A stretch of DNA of 64,000 nucleotides from Neorhizobium sp. NCHU2750 (GCF_003597675.1 NZ_CP030832.1:124001-188000); one strand, 5' to 3'; shown: positions 10,124-18,902, numbered from the stretch's first letter. Made by a program: numbers and translations. Notes: generated by a model from the letters alone, not told the origin.

Positions 10124-10323
10124 TGCGATGTTCCTTAATTCAAATACGGAACAATCACGTCGGCGACATGCTCTTCTCCATTACACAGAGCCCGACCCAA
10201 GCCAGAAACCTTGGACCAGTCTCAATGGGCATGCAACGCGAAATAGCCTTTGTGCGCACTTGATCGAAAATCATTCGCCCCTTGTCGCTGTCGAGCGCCA
10301 AACGGGATTTCCGCTAAATCAGA

Positions 10324-10668
10324 CTATGCTTGGAGAAAGGCCGCGAGACCTGCCGTATTGACAACAAAGATGAACTCTTCCCATGCCTCATGAGGAGATG
10401 CGAAGGGTTCGTTCCAGTCAGTGAGCTGTTCCTCCAGGCTAGTCACTTCCATTCGCCAATGATCTCCGCCTGATGGAGGGAAGATTTCGACAACAACAGT
10501 GATGCCGCCTTCGGTGTAACGACCGGAGAGGTCTGAGCGTTCGGATTGCGGTGAATGGTGATCCATCTGCGTCACCAAGAAGATTTGCTCTGGACCGATA
10601 TTATGCAGCCGCCACTCGGTTGCACGCCGGGTCAATCGAATGTCAGCCGGCTTATTTGAGCGGATCAT
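10324..10668 (-). CDS. Hypothetical protein, third gene of the stress operon
   Basis: This 114-residue soluble protein of no recognised family overlaps the 3' end of the DUF3140 gene by 17 nt on the same strand. It is therefore probably the last gene of an operon with the general-stress-26-like gene. The middle (GRYTEGGITVVVEIFPPSGG) looks like beta structure and the C-terminus (SPHEAWEEFIFVV) is helical and acidic. The roughly 250 bases between it and the catalase-like gene hold only that gene's promoter. Confidence 0.6.
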   Translation of the reverse strand: MIRSNKPADIRLTRRATEWRLHNIGPEQIFLVTQMDHHSPQSERSDLSGRYTEGGITVVVEIFPPSGGDHWRMEVTSLEEQLTDWNEPFASPHEAWEEFIFVVNTAGLAAFLQA

Positions 10669-10996
10669 GCCCCCAATTCATCAACGAGTAGCGCCATGGC
10701 GACGTCTTCCGATCTTTCTCGGGCCCTCCCTGAGCAAGATGCCGATGCACATAACCGACGACCTTCCTCATGTGAGCAAAATCATCGTCAGTTAGATCTG
10801 TTTTCTTCTTGTGCTTGATCTCGACGATCCTACGTCCAGAGTGATGGCCCACTGTCTCGCCGACACCATCGCTGGACCACCCGACTGCCTTGCTCTCATC
10901 GGTCTTCAACCATTTTTCCAGTTCAGCCGGCGCCATGTTTACCGCGTCACGGAAATCGTCCCAGATTTGGTCTCTGTCGAGTGCTTTATCGGTCAT
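10652..10996 (-). CDS. DUF3140 protein
   Basis: This 114-residue protein has the DUF3140 pattern: an N-terminal FRDAVNMAPAELEKWLKTDESKAVG segment, then GHHSGRRIVEIKHKKKTDLTDDDFAHMRKVVGYVHRHLAQ. It is very charged and probably cytoplasmic. Its start overlaps the stop of the upstream flavoprotein gene by four bases, so the two are co-transcribed. The biochemical function of the family is not known; its neighbours point to the general stress response. Confidence 0.8.
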   Translation of the reverse strand: MTDKALDRDQIWDDFRDAVNMAPAELEKWLKTDESKAVGWSSDGVGETVGHHSGRRIVEIKHKKKTDLTDDDFAHMRKVVGYVHRHLAQGGPEKDRKTSPWRYSLMNWGHDPLK

Positions 10997-11457
10997 ACTG
11001 CACCTGCCTCGGCGGCATCGACAATGGACAGTTGCAATCGCCCGTTTTCCTCACCGTCCCAGTATTCGATTGTTTGAGCCGACACCTTGATCAGAACGAT
11101 GCCGGGTGTGTCGTTCCCCTCTGGGAACCACCGGTCGAGATCCTTTGTCCAATGCGCCTCGAACTGCGCTTTGTCATGGATCAGCTCCGCTTCCCCATCT
11201 ACGGCAATGAAAATGCCCGGCTTGCCAAGCATGCTCGGTGGAGCGGTGAAGGTCAGGGTGACCCCGGTGTTACGATTGATATCTGCGACCTTCTTTGTGT
11301 CGGCGTAGGAGAAGAACCACGAGTCGCCGTCATACTCCACGTCCCCGTTGTTGCTCATCGGTCTGCTAACGATGCTTTCTGGACCATTTGTGTTGAACAT
11401 GCAAAAATCGATCTTGCTCAGCTTTTTCGAAAGCTCTTCCATCGTCATCGAAGCCAT
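10993..11457 (-). CDS. Pyridoxamine-phosphate-oxidase-fold protein (general stress protein 26 type)
   Basis: This 154-residue protein starts MASMTMEELSKKLSKIDFCMF. The fold is the split-barrel flavin or pyridoxamine-phosphate-oxidase type, with MSNNGDVEYDGDSWFFSYADTKK and a TPGIVLIKVSAQTIEYWDG C-terminal signature typical of general-stress-26-like proteins. The ATG at 11457 is chosen over an upstream one because AGGAGGG stands immediately before it. It probably binds FMN or F420-like cofactors, but the substrate is unknown. It leads an operon with the DUF3140 gene and a hypothetical gene, behind a GGAAC-N17-GTT element. Confidence 0.85.
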   Translation of the reverse strand: MASMTMEELSKKLSKIDFCMFNTNGPESIVSRPMSNNGDVEYDGDSWFFSYADTKKVADINRNTGVTLTFTAPPSMLGKPGIFIAVDGEAELIHDKAQFEAHWTKDLDRWFPEGNDTPGIVLIKVSAQTIEYWDGEENGRLQLSIVDAAEAGAV

Positions 11458-11485
11458 TGGACCCTCCTGGAACTGGTCTGGCGTA

Positions 11486-11510
11486 AACCTTCTGTAAGCG
11501 CGTTCGTTCC
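11486..11510 (-). promoter_or_regulatory. Candidate EcfG/RpoE2-type promoter of the gsp26-DUF3140 operon
   Basis: On the minus strand GGAAC (11506-11510) is followed after 17 nt by GTT (11486-11488). It lies 28 nt before the start codon and its strong ribosome-binding site. Confidence 0.6.
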
Positions 11511-11713
11511 TCGCAGGCGACAATGGTCCTTGGCCGAAAGGCCAGGCGACAATCCTTACCCATCCGTCACGGTATCGGACTTGGCCCACGGCTCAAAACC
11601 GCCTCCATCGGGCGGATGGACGTCGGCCCGGCGATATGTTCGTTTTCCTTCGCGCTCTTCGGAAACAACAGCGGCGCATGGAAGTTATCTCTCCGCAACA
11701 AAGGGAGGCAGTG

Positions 11714-11848
11714 ATGAATAAGAAAGAACAGCAGCAACGAGAGCGGGCCTACAAAATCTGGGAGGACGAAGGTCGCCCGGAGGGAGCGCACGGGGACCAT
11801 TGGAGACGTGCGCATGAACAGCACGAGCTAGCTGCAGGCATCCGATGA
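11714..11848 (+). CDS. Small DUF2934 protein
   Basis: This 44-residue protein (MNKKEQQQRERAYKIWEDEG and on) has the DUF2934 pattern of an N-terminal helix ending in a YKIWEDEGRPEG motif followed by HWRRA. It is short and highly charged. GGGAGG lies about 5 nt before the ATG. A weaker stress-like element (GGAAAC at 11661, GTT at 11684) stands about 28 nt upstream. Function unknown; in rhizobia such proteins are common near stress genes. Confidence 0.7.
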   Translation: MNKKEQQQRERAYKIWEDEGRPEGAHGDHWRRAHEQHELAAGIR

Positions 11849-11964
11849 CGTGACAAAGGTCAATCAGGGAGCCGATGACAAGTTCGCGAAGGAAGACACG
11901 GACCTCGTGGACACGGCGGACATCAGGCCTCCATCTACGATCAGCCCGGTTTAAGGAGACCACT

Positions 11965-12174
11965 ATGAGCGATAACCCGAAAAAGGGCGATAAGGTCTCG
12001 TGGGAGACAAGCCAGGGAAAGACGACGGGCAAGGTCGTCAAGAGACAAACCTCGGAGACGCATATCAAAGGCCACAAGGTCAAGGCATCCAAGGATGATC
12101 CACAAATCATCGTCGAAAGCGAGAAATCCGGAAAGCGGGCGGCCCATAAGCCTGGATCGCTCAAGAAAGCTTAG
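11965..12174 (+). CDS. DUF2945 (hypervirulence-associated TUDOR-like) small protein
   Basis: This 69-residue basic protein starts MSDNPKKGDKVSWETSQGKT, the start of the DUF2945 family, which folds as a small TUDOR/SH3-like barrel. The Lys/His-rich central part (SETHIKGHKVKASKDD) and basic tail would suit nucleic-acid or peptide binding, but this is inference. AAGGAG stands 7 nt before the ATG at 11965. Confidence 0.8.
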   Translation: MSDNPKKGDKVSWETSQGKTTGKVVKRQTSETHIKGHKVKASKDDPQIIVESEKSGKRAAHKPGSLKKA

Positions 12175-12209
12175 TTGGTCAAGGGAATGCCTCGGGGCAG
12201 ACCATGGTT

Positions 12210-12437
12210 TTAGACCTCCGGAAGTTCCTTCAAAATAAGCAGCCGTCCACCCGGAACGACAGTTGCGATCTTGTCCTGCTCAAGAGCATTGAGGACGGCA
12301 GTCACCTCGTCGTTAGAGAAGCCGGCAGCTTCCAAGGGTGAATGGATGTCGAGAAGGTTGATCGACATGTCCGGAGATGCCTTCAGGACGCGAAGTCGCG
12401 CAACAAGTGCGTTTTCGGTATCTGCAAATCTATCCAT
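12210..12437 (-). CDS. Hypothetical 75-residue protein
   Basis: A small acidic protein without a recognised family. The central part (LLDIHSPLEAAGFSNDEVTAVLNALEQDKIATVVPGGRLLIL) reads as helix-turn-helix-wing, similar in shape to a small winged-helix domain, though I cannot name it. It lies between the DUF2945 gene and a broken metallophosphoesterase gene on the other side. Confidence 0.5.
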   Translation of the reverse strand: MDRFADTENALVARLRVLKASPDMSINLLDIHSPLEAAGFSNDEVTAVLNALEQDKIATVVPGGRLLILKELPEV

Positions 12438-12556
12438 TTATCTTCCAATGTCTCGCAGTTCATCTCGCATACGTGTCTTCATGGCATGTCAGGACGCGAC
12501 GTACCAATAGAGGGGGTGCATTGCCCTGACACTGCCGGATAGTCGGTTCACGAGGG

Positions 12557-13053
12557 CTATGATCTCCCGCGCGATAATAGCACCTGCGCCAGTGACACCG
12601 GGCGCCGCCCCTGCGCATCGACGCCAACGTCGAATTGCCTGGGGATCGGCTTCAGTCTCCCGTGGGAGTGGCCGTGGAGATTTATCGATCCTTTCCCCAT
12701 CTGGTTCCAGGTCCGGAAGGCGTAGTGACATAGGATGAGGTGGTGTCCGGCCTCACGGAGTTCTGCGTAATGCTGGACGCTTGCCCAGCCATTTGAGCCG
12801 GTCGTCTCCTCCGGATCGTTATTGCCAATGATCAGGTGTTTACGCCCATTCAGTTTGGCGAGGAGGTCAGCGCTGGGTCCGGCCTTGACCGACATGAATC
12901 TCCAAGATGCCAGACGTCGTCATCCCCTCCTACGATATTGTTCCAGCTGGAGATGAGCGCTGAGTCGTGCTCGGCCATGTCGGAGAATGGACGTCGGTCG
13001 ATGCGCAGGACGCGCGGATCGCCGAAATGCGTGTCGCCCGTGAAGTATATCAT
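12557..13053 (-). pseudogene. Metallophosphoesterase broken by a one-base deletion
   Basis: The first part reads MIYFTGDTHFGDPRVL with the GDTHFGD metal-binding motif, then DDVWHLGD. In the next frame, without a gap in similarity, comes LLAKLNGRKHLIIGNNDPEETTG (GNND motif), HLILCHYAF and INLHGHSHGRL. These are the successive motifs of calcineurin-like phosphoesterases. The frames join at about 12895, where GGAGATTCATG would be in frame as GGAGATTTCATG: one T is missing. The gene lies directly upstream of the DUF2177 stop in the same orientation. Either a recent inactivation or a sequencing error would explain it. Confidence 0.75.
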
Positions 13054-13059
13054 AAAGGT

Positions 13060-13461
13060 CTACCCAAAGGCTCGAGGCGCTGCGTAACCGCAGGCGCTTG
13101 CCGCAGCCGTCAAGACCGTACCCCATAGAAGATCGACAAGGGTTAGAGCGATCGGCCACCCTTTGAGCGTCGACAGGTTCGTCATGTCATAGGTGCCGTA
13201 GGCGGCCAGACCTAAAAGTGCGCCATAGCCGACTGCCATCCAGATCGAGCCGGATTCCAAGGCAGGTCTGACAGCGAGCACGACAATCGCCGCGGCAAAG
13301 AAGAGATAAAAGACGGCGGCGACTGCAAAATTCGGAGATGGAAGCATCATGTCGCCGAGCTGATTTCGGTAGAAATTTTTGGCGACAAGCCCGAGCCAGA
13401 TGGCATCGACCAGCAAGAATGAGATGAGCGTGCCGGCGTAGGCGATACCGAAAATCTTCAT
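13060..13461 (-). CDS. DUF2177 membrane protein
   Basis: This 133-residue protein has four membrane segments and the family pattern DAIWLGLVAKNFYRNQLGDMM and YDMTNLSTLKGWP. DUF2177 proteins are inner-membrane proteins of unknown function. The ATG at 13461 has AAGGACG upstream, and a GGAAC-N18-GTT element lies 37 nt before it. A metallophosphoesterase pseudogene follows 6 nt downstream and is probably in the same operon. Confidence 0.8.
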   Translation of the reverse strand: MKIFGIAYAGTLISFLLVDAIWLGLVAKNFYRNQLGDMMLPSPNFAVAAVFYLFFAAAIVVLAVRPALESGSIWMAVGYGALLGLAAYGTYDMTNLSTLKGWPIALTLVDLLWGTVLTAAASACGYAAPRAFG

Positions 13462-13497
13462 GGAGCGGCGTCCTTTGCTGGATCTCTGTAGGGCAGG

Positions 13498-13523
13498 AAC
13501 ATCGCAGTGTTCGAACTTGTTCC
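13498..13523 (-). promoter_or_regulatory. Candidate EcfG/RpoE2-type promoter of the DUF2177 operon
   Basis: Minus strand: GGAAC at 13519-13523, 18 nt spacer, GTT at 13498-13500. It lies only 11 nt from the end of the IS3-family element that starts at 13535, so the element landed just upstream of the promoter without destroying it. Confidence 0.55.
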
Positions 13524-13573
13524 GATCGAGGGCATGAACCGCCCCGGCTTTTCCGGAGACCGTTTGGCTTAAG

Positions 13574-14479
13574 TTATGCGGCCATGGCTGGTGCGTCCAG
13601 CATGGCGTAGTATCGCTCTTCGGCCTCGGCTGGCGGTATGTTGCCGATGGGCTCCAGAAGGCGGCGGTTGTTGAACCAATCGACCCATTCGAGCGTGGCG
13701 AACTCCACGGCTTCGAAGTTGCGCCATGGTCCTCGCCGATGGATGACCTCGGCCTTGTAAAGACCGTTGATCGTTTCGGCGAGAGCATTGTCGTAACTAT
13801 CACCAACGCTTCCGACCGACGGCTCGATGCCTGCCTCCGCCAGCCGTTCGGAATAACGAATGGACACATATTGCGAGCCGCGGTCGGAATGATGAACCAG
13901 CCCGCCACGTTTGACGGGCCGCCGATCATGAAGCGCCTGGTCGAGGGCATCGAGCACAAAGCCCGCATGGGCCGTTCGGCTTGCCCGCCAACCGACGATA
14001 CGGCGGGCGAAGGCATCAATGACGAACGCCACGTAAACGAAGCCCTGCCAGGTCGCGACATAGGTGAAATCGGATAACCACAGCATGTTCGGCGCGGGAG
14101 CGAAGAACTGTCGGTTCACCCGGTCTAGCGGACACGGGGCAGACTTGTCCGACATGGTTGTTTTGACTGGCTTGCCGCGAATGACGCCTTGAAGCCCCAT
14201 CATTCTCATAAGCCGAGCGACGGTGCAGCGGGCAATATCGTAACCCTCTCGCTGCAACTGCCGCCAGACTTTGCGCACGCCATAGACCTGGAAGTTCTCG
14301 TTGAACACCCGGCGTATCTCGACTTTCATGGCAATATCATTCCGTTCGCGGGCTGACAGGCGGTCCACGTCCGTGCGTTTGGCAACGACCTCATAGTAGG
14401 TGGACGGGGCAATCGGCAGCAGCCTGCAAATCGGCTCGACCCCGAGCACCGAGCGGTGTGCATCGATGAAGGAAATCAT
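13574..14479 (-). CDS. IS3-family transposase OrfB (DDE catalytic part)
   Basis: This 301-residue protein has the HTH_21-like N-terminal region ([21 protein letters not shown]) and an rve integrase core. The catalytic residues are the Asp of LSDFTYV, the Asp of [11 protein letters not shown] and the Glu of [14 protein letters not shown]. It overlaps orfA by 4 nt and is probably made as an OrfAB fusion through frameshifting, as is usual in IS3 elements. The sequence seems intact. Confidence 0.92.
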   Translation of the reverse strand: MISFIDAHRSVLGVEPICRLLPIAPSTYYEVVAKRTDVDRLSARERNDIAMKVEIRRVFNENFQVYGVRKVWRQLQREGYDIARCTVARLMRMMGLQGVIRGKPVKTTMSDKSAPCPLDRVNRQFFAPAPNMLWLSDFTYVATWQGFVYVAFVIDAFARRIVGWRASRTAHAGFVLDALDQALHDRRPVKRGGLVHHSDRGSQYVSIRYSERLAEAGIEPSVGSVGDSYDNALAETINGLYKAEVIHRRGPWRNFEAVEFATLEWVDWFNNRRLLEPIGNIPPAEAEERYYAMLDAPAMAA

Positions 14480-14805
14480 CGCTTCAGTGGGCGGTCGAGC
14501 TCCGCCTGGGCAAAATACGCCGAGGCTTTGCGTAAAATCTCATTCGCCTGACGAAGCTCCCGGTTCTCCCGCTCCAAAGCCTTCATCTTCTCCGCCACGT
14601 CACTCGGCAAACCTGCACGCTTGCCGCTGTCGACCTCGGCCTTCTTCACCCATTCATTGAGCGTATGCGCCGAGCAGCCGATCTTGGCCGCTATGGAAGA
14701 TACAGCCGCCCACCGGGAAGGATGTTCGGCTTCATGATCGGCCACCATTCGAACGGCCCGGGCGCGGACTTCAGGAGAAAATTTGTTCGTCGTCTTGCTT
14801 GTCAT
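14476..14805 (-). CDS. IS3-family transposase OrfA (HTH part)
   Basis: This 109-residue protein has an HTH_Tnp_1-type domain ([18 protein letters not shown], then [20 protein letters not shown]) and a leucine-zipper region ([20 protein letters not shown]). It binds the terminal repeats in this family. It sits just inside the 14855 end of the element. Confidence 0.9.
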   Translation of the reverse strand: MTSKTTNKFSPEVRARAVRMVADHEAEHPSRWAAVSSIAAKIGCSAHTLNEWVKKAEVDSGKRAGLPSDVAEKMKALERENRELRQANEILRKASAYFAQAELDRPLKR

Positions 14806-14855
14806 AGACCCTACTTCTCACGAGTTGGGGTCTCCGGCAAAGCCGGGGCGGTTCA

Positions 14856-15587
14856 ATGTTCAACAGAGCGAATGTCTTGAAGGGTATGGTAGCGGGGTTC
14901 AGCCTGTATGCCGTTGTGTGGTTGAGTGCCGTGGCGCTGTCGATGACGACTGCGACGGAAACTGCATTCTTTCCCGCATTGAATGGCTTATTCGCAGCGT
15001 TGATAGCCTGGGCATTTCTGCGAAGATCAGTCAGTCGGGTGACATGGGTAGGCGCGATTGTAGCGTCCGGGGGTGTCTTTTTTGTCATGTGGGGCGTCGA
15101 AGGGCGGCTATGGGGCAATTCGGTCGCACTTGCCAGTGCAGTGGCTTACACTGTCTACATCTACGTTGCCGCGTGGGCTACCAAGGATGAGACGTGTGAT
15201 CTCTGGCTGATTTTTGGTGTTGAGCTTCTTACAATGATTGCCTTGGGAACGATCTTTTCCGCACAAGACCTTCCCAGCCTGTCGAGGCAAAGTGAAACCA
15301 TATATTGGACTGCACTCTACGTCGGCATCGTAACTACAGTCGTGCCAACCGCTATTTCTATCTTTTTCCAAAGATATGTCAGTCCCGTGACGACCGGTTT
15401 TTTGTATTCAATCGAACCAGTGTGGAGCGCCGTTTTCGCCGGCGTATGGCTGGGGGAAAGTCTGCATTTAAGCAGCTATGTTGGGGGAGCCTGTATTGTT
15501 GCAGGAGCGGCGATATATACGATAGACCAAGCCCGAAGACATGGATCACGTTCTGACCCACATCCCGCAATTTCGCGAAAATCCTGA
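14856..15587 (+). pseudogene. EamA/DMT-family permease truncated by the IS3 element
   Basis: 243 residues remain, with about eight membrane segments and two EamA-like halves (ATETAFFPALNGLFAALIAWAF and VSPVTTGFLYSIEPVWSAVFAGVWLGE). Full EamA drug/metabolite transporters have ten segments and about 290-300 residues, so roughly the first 50-60 residues are missing. The apparent ATG is the very first base outside the inverted repeat of the IS, so it is an accidental start. The original gene probably exported metabolites; it is unlikely to work now. Confidence 0.75.
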
Positions 15588-15661
15588 TTTTGCGATGCTG
15601 CAAAAGCCAGGTGCTCAAATAGAGCAAAAGTCGGGAGTTTCGGCATTTCGGGGATACAACG

Positions 15662-16016
15662 CTAAGGGCGCTCGGCTCTGGGTGACCGAATGCTGATTGC
15701 CAACTGCGCTAGACCCGCGATAACCGCAACAGCCAGCATGACTGATCCGAGGGCAGTCGCCGTGCTCCCATCGTAGAGGTAGCTGACCAGCGCGCTGGCG
15801 ATTGCAGCCACGACCATCTGCAGGAAACGAAATGCAGCCGACGTCACGCCGGTCAATCTGCCATAGACTGAAGCGCTTCGTGAATGGTGCTTGGCGCCAT
15901 CAGACCACCTCCGAAAATCGACAGGGCTGCGCAGGCAGGAAACGAGAACTGATTGAGAAGGCCGGCCAGTGACAGAAGAAGAATTCCCAAACCACCTGGA
16001 GTGCTCCCCGTTTAAC
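15662..16016 (-). pseudogene. Remnant of a Bcr/CflA-type MFS drug transporter C-terminus
   Basis: On the minus strand a membrane-like stretch GGLGILLLSLAGLLNQFSFP and GGGLMAPSTIHEALQS runs in one frame to a stop near 15857. It then continues in another frame as LTGVTSAAFRFLQMVVAAIA and SALVSYLYDG. Together these match the last three or four membrane segments of Bcr/CflA family exporters. The rest of the gene is absent. Just upstream lies the IS630-family element, separated by about 15 bases. Confidence 0.6.
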
Positions 16017-16031
16017 CGGACAGGTCGGCTA

Positions 16032-17077
16032 AAGCGTGTCGCGCCAAACCAGATTCGAGATTCCGGTTTGGACTGATTTGTGATTCACTTGGCCCATGGA
16101 GGGGGAAGCGCCATGGGCAAGCCGCATCCGATCGAGTTGCGTGAGCGTGTCGTTGCGTTTGTAAAAGAGGGTAATACCAAACGGGAGGCCGCGCGGCATT
16201 TCCGCGTTTCCCCTCGTTTTGTCAACAATATGATGATCCTGCACCGTTCGTCTGATTCGCTTGCCGCCGCCAGGCAGGGCCATCCGCTTGGCAGCAAACT
16301 TTCGGCCCACGAAAACTGGATCAGCGAGCGTGTGGCTCTCCAAGGCGAAGTGACCCTGGACGAGCTGTGTGTCTTACTTGCCGAGTGCGGCTTTGACGTT
16401 CACCGCGCCACGGTCGGGCGGTTTTTGCACCGGCTCGGGCTGAGCAATAAAAAAAAGCCTCAAGGCAAGCGAGCAGCGCAGACCGGAGATCGCCAAGGCG
16501 CGTGATCTTTGGATCAACCGCCGAAAGCGGTTCTTCAACAAGGCATTGTCACGTCTCATCTTTATCGATGAGACTTCCACGAACACACGCCTGACAAAAC
16601 GCACCGGATGGTCCCGAAAGGGCAGCCGCTTTGCCGCCTATGCTCCCTTCGGCCATTGGAAAACCCAGACCTTCATTGCCGGCCTGCGATGCCATGGCCT
16701 GATCGCGCCATGGATCGTCGATGCGCCGATGAACAGCCGCATCTTCGAAACATGGATCGAAACGCAGCTCGCCCCAACACTGTCGTCAGGTGACGTTGTC
16801 ATCCTCGACAATGTTGGCTTCCACAAAAGCGAGCACGCCGAGCAACTGGTCAAGGTGGAGGGCGCGTGGCTTCTCTTCCTGCCGCCCTATTCGCCAGACC
16901 TGAACCCCATCGAAATGGCGTTCTCAAAACTCAAGGCACTCCTACGAAAGCGAGCTGCACGAAGCTTCGATGCAATCGCGAATGCTCTCGGCGACATCAT
17001 CAGCCTCTTCTCCGTCACCGAATGCCTAAACTTCTTCAAAGCAGCAGGATATGAGGCTGAATAAATGAGACACGCTT
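16032..17077 (+). mobile_element. IS630-family insertion sequence, about 1046 bp
   Basis: The element is bounded by inverted repeats AAGCGTGTC (left) and GACACGCTT (right) and flanked on both sides by TA (16030-16031 and 17078-17079), the expected IS630/Tc1 target duplication. It carries one transposase in two frames. Confidence 0.85.
16113..17064 (+). CDS. IS630-family transposase in two frames joined at an A8 tract
   Basis: The first frame (from ATG 16113) encodes the HTH part: MGKPHPIELRERVVAFVKEG, REAARHFRVSPRFVN, then a second HTH. It runs to 16505. The second frame, entered at the run of eight A (16449-16456), continues the protein without loss as KKSLKASEQRRPEIAKARD. It contains the DDE core: IFIDETSTNTR (first Asp), VVILDNVGFHKS (second Asp) and LPPYSPDLNPIEMAFSKLK (Glu). 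Slippage on an A tract is a known expression mode in this family. A fixed inactivating indel is the alternative. Confidence 0.85.
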
Positions 17078-17135
17078 TAACCGCAAGTGCTACCGACTTG
17101 CGCACGGTATCGCGAGGATACTCGACCTCGGCCGG

Positions 17136-17765
17136 CTACCGCAGGAAACCATCCCCGTCGAACTCTTTCCAGCCAAGAAGCTTTTCGGTGCCCTCGTCGA
17201 TGGTGCGATCATCCTTCTTGCCACCCTTCGTGTTCTTCGTGAGCGAGCGCTGCAGCTTCCTCTGATACGCGGCCTTCTGCCGCTTCTCCACCTTCGCCTC
17301 GGCATCGTCAACCCTCCACTCATCGACGGCACCGCGGTCGAGCAGGTCTTCCACCACCTTGGGATCGAAGACGTGGAAGGTGATCTGTCGCGCTCGTCCA
17401 TTCAGCCTTACCGTCCTCGTCCCCGCGCTTGGAAGACGGCCATCTGCGAGCCAGCGATGGCGCTCACTCGTTTTGATGGCGAGGATGTCCTGGATCTCGC
17501 GTGGGATCACCGGCAAGGTCTCAGCTTCCATCATCACTCCAGAAACGATGCCTGCCGCGGCATTGAACGCGGTTTTCTCGCTGGCCGTCATCTCAAGGGT
17601 AAGCTCGTTGCCGTCAAGGCTGATCGACTTCTTGGAAAACGTTGGAAGCCGCGCCTGAATCTCCTGCAGGATGCCCTTCGCGCGAACGGAAGACCCCAGG
17701 GTCATCGCCGTCGACAAGGTCCACGTCCTGATCAGTTCGATGTCGCTCTTCTCGGTTTTCGGCAT
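17136..17765 (-). CDS. Hypothetical protein, basic Lys-rich C-terminus
   Basis: This 209-residue protein starts MPKTEKSDIELIRTWTLS. An ATG farther upstream would run into the promoter and leader of the divergent gene, so 17765 is preferred. It has no signal peptide or membrane segment. The middle contains IPREIQDILAIKTSERHRWLADGRLPSAG, which reads like a DNA-binding helix pair (compare excisionase-type HTH). The tail (KVEKRQKAAYQRKLQRSLTKNTKGGKKDD) is strongly basic. A nucleic-acid role is likely but unproven. It is transcribed away from a stress-type promoter region. Confidence 0.65.
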   Translation of the reverse strand: MPKTEKSDIELIRTWTLSTAMTLGSSVRAKGILQEIQARLPTFSKKSISLDGNELTLEMTASEKTAFNAAAGIVSGVMMEAETLPVIPREIQDILAIKTSERHRWLADGRLPSAGTRTVRLNGRARQITFHVFDPKVVEDLLDRGAVDEWRVDDAEAKVEKRQKAAYQRKLQRSLTKNTKGGKKDDRTIDEGTEKLLGWKEFDGDGFLR

Positions 17766-17844
17766 GCCATTTACATGGTGCGTGATGCCGATTGGTTCAA
17801 CGGGAAAATCAGCCGGCCGTAATCGCCGGCTGGCGGTCGACCTT

Positions 17845-17869
17845 GGAACCAAACCTGTCCGAACGTGTT
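17845..17869 (+). promoter_or_regulatory. Candidate EcfG/RpoE2-type promoter
   Basis: GGAAC at 17845-17849, 17 nt spacer, GTT at 17867-17869, followed 44 nt later by the start of a small exported protein and then a YflT-like gene. This agrees with the consensus of alphaproteobacterial general-stress promoters. Confidence 0.6.
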
Positions 17870-17913
17870 TCCCCCTCGCATTCCAAAGAGGATGCTGGAA
17901 TTGGAGGAACACC

Positions 17914-18231
17914 ATGAAAAAACTAGCTTTTGTCACCGCAGCCGCTCTCCTTTCGGCATCCGCCGCATTCGCGCAGAGCGAGACCCCGAAGACGTCCCAG
18001 ACCACGCCGGCTGTCTCTACCTCCGGTGAACAGAATCCCGGCGCGCCGGTCGCTGGCAAGAACAGCTTCACCGAAGCTCAGGCCAAGTCGCGCATCGAAG
18101 ACGCCGGATACACGGACGTGTCGGGCCTGAAACTTGACGACCAGGGCGTCTGGCGCGCGACCGGGACCAAGGATGGCAAGGCCGGAAACGTCTCTCTGGA
18201 TTTCCAGGGCAACGTGACGATGGCCAAGTAA
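17914..18231 (+). CDS. Small exported protein, PepSY-like
   Basis: This 105-residue protein begins with a clear Sec signal peptide (MKKLAFVTAAALLSASAAFA, cleavage before QSE), a Ser/Thr/Pro-rich linker, and a C-terminal domain. That domain (FTEAQAKSRIEDAGYTDVSG and WRATGTKDGKAGNVSLDFQG) resembles a PepSY/YpmB-like fold. It is probably periplasmic. TTGGAGG stands 6 nt before the ATG. A stress-type promoter precedes it, and the YflT-like gene follows after 31 nt without an obvious promoter, so the two probably form an operon. Confidence 0.8.
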   Translation: MKKLAFVTAAALLSASAAFAQSETPKTSQTTPAVSTSGEQNPGAPVAGKNSFTEAQAKSRIEDAGYTDVSGLKLDDQGVWRATGTKDGKAGNVSLDFQGNVTMAK

Positions 18232-18262
18232 TCCAAATCAACGAAAAGAAGAGGAAACAACC

Positions 18263-18874
18263 ATGCAGACCGTGACAGGACTTTACGACTCCTACGAAGA
18301 CGCCCGCTCGACCGTCAAGGCATTGGAAGATGCCGGCGTCCCATCCGATGATATAAGCATCGTCTACTACAAGGATGGCAAGGAAGAGGTCGAAGGCCAG
18401 GGCAACAACGCAGCCGAAGGTGCTGGCACGGGTGCCGGCATCGGTGCCGTAGCCGGCGGCGCGGGCGGTCTTCTGACTGGTCTCGGCATGATGGCGATCC
18501 CAGGCGTCGGCCCGGTCGTCGCGGCCGGATGGCTTGCCGCGACCGCGGCAGGTGCAGTCGCGGGTGCCGTCGTCGGTGGCGCAGCAGGGGGCATCGTCGG
18601 TGCGATGATCGAGTCCGGCGTGCCGGAGAGGGACGCCCATGTCTACGCCGAGGGCATCCGCCGCGGCGGTGCTGTCGTTGCCGCGAAGGTCGAGAGCGAC
18701 AAAGTTGCGACCGCGGAAACCATTCTCAACCGCTCGCGCCGGGTCGATCTGAACACCCGTCGTGATGCCTATGTTGCCGAAGGATGGACACGCTTTGACG
18801 ACGCGGCCGATCCGTACACCGCCGATCAGATCGCTGCCGACCGTGGCCGTTATCGGACCGATCCGCGCATCTGA
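18263..18874 (+). CDS. YflT/general stress protein 17M-like membrane-associated protein
   Basis: This 203-residue protein starts with a ferredoxin-like heat-induced stress domain (VTGLYDSYEDARSTVKALEDAG, then DDISIVYY). It continues into a long Gly/Ala-rich hydrophobic segment (about residues 54-120) of the glycine-zipper kind and a second alpha/beta part (RDAHVYAEGIRRGGAVVAAKV). This is the layout of general-stress-17M-like proteins in rhizobia. The zipper probably inserts in or associates with membrane. It is followed by a strong terminator. Confidence 0.82.
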   Translation: MQTVTGLYDSYEDARSTVKALEDAGVPSDDISIVYYKDGKEEVEGQGNNAAEGAGTGAGIGAVAGGAGGLLTGLGMMAIPGVGPVVAAGWLAATAAGAVAGAVVGGAAGGIVGAMIESGVPERDAHVYAEGIRRGGAVVAAKVESDKVATAETILNRSRRVDLNTRRDAYVAEGWTRFDDAADPYTADQIAADRGRYRTDPRI

Positions 18875-18902
18875 TGCCCTTGAATCAAGAATGAACTGAA
18901 CG

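Larger units (their letters stand above)
13535..14855 (-). mobile_element. IS3-family insertion sequence, 1321 bp
   Basis: The ends are near-perfect inverted repeats: TGAACCGCCCCGGCTTTTCC at the left (13535) and, read inward from 14855, the same with one G for T. Between them lie overlapping orfA and orfB on the minus strand. No short target duplication is seen: the flanks are GCA on the left and ATG on the right. This suggests that one flank was lost or rearranged after insertion. On the right the element abuts a truncated EamA permease gene. Confidence 0.85.

Noticed and set aside
17671..17913. N-terminal extension of the small exported protein
   Set aside because: The signal peptide and ribosome-binding site fix the start at 17914; the upstream part overlaps the promoter and the divergent gene.
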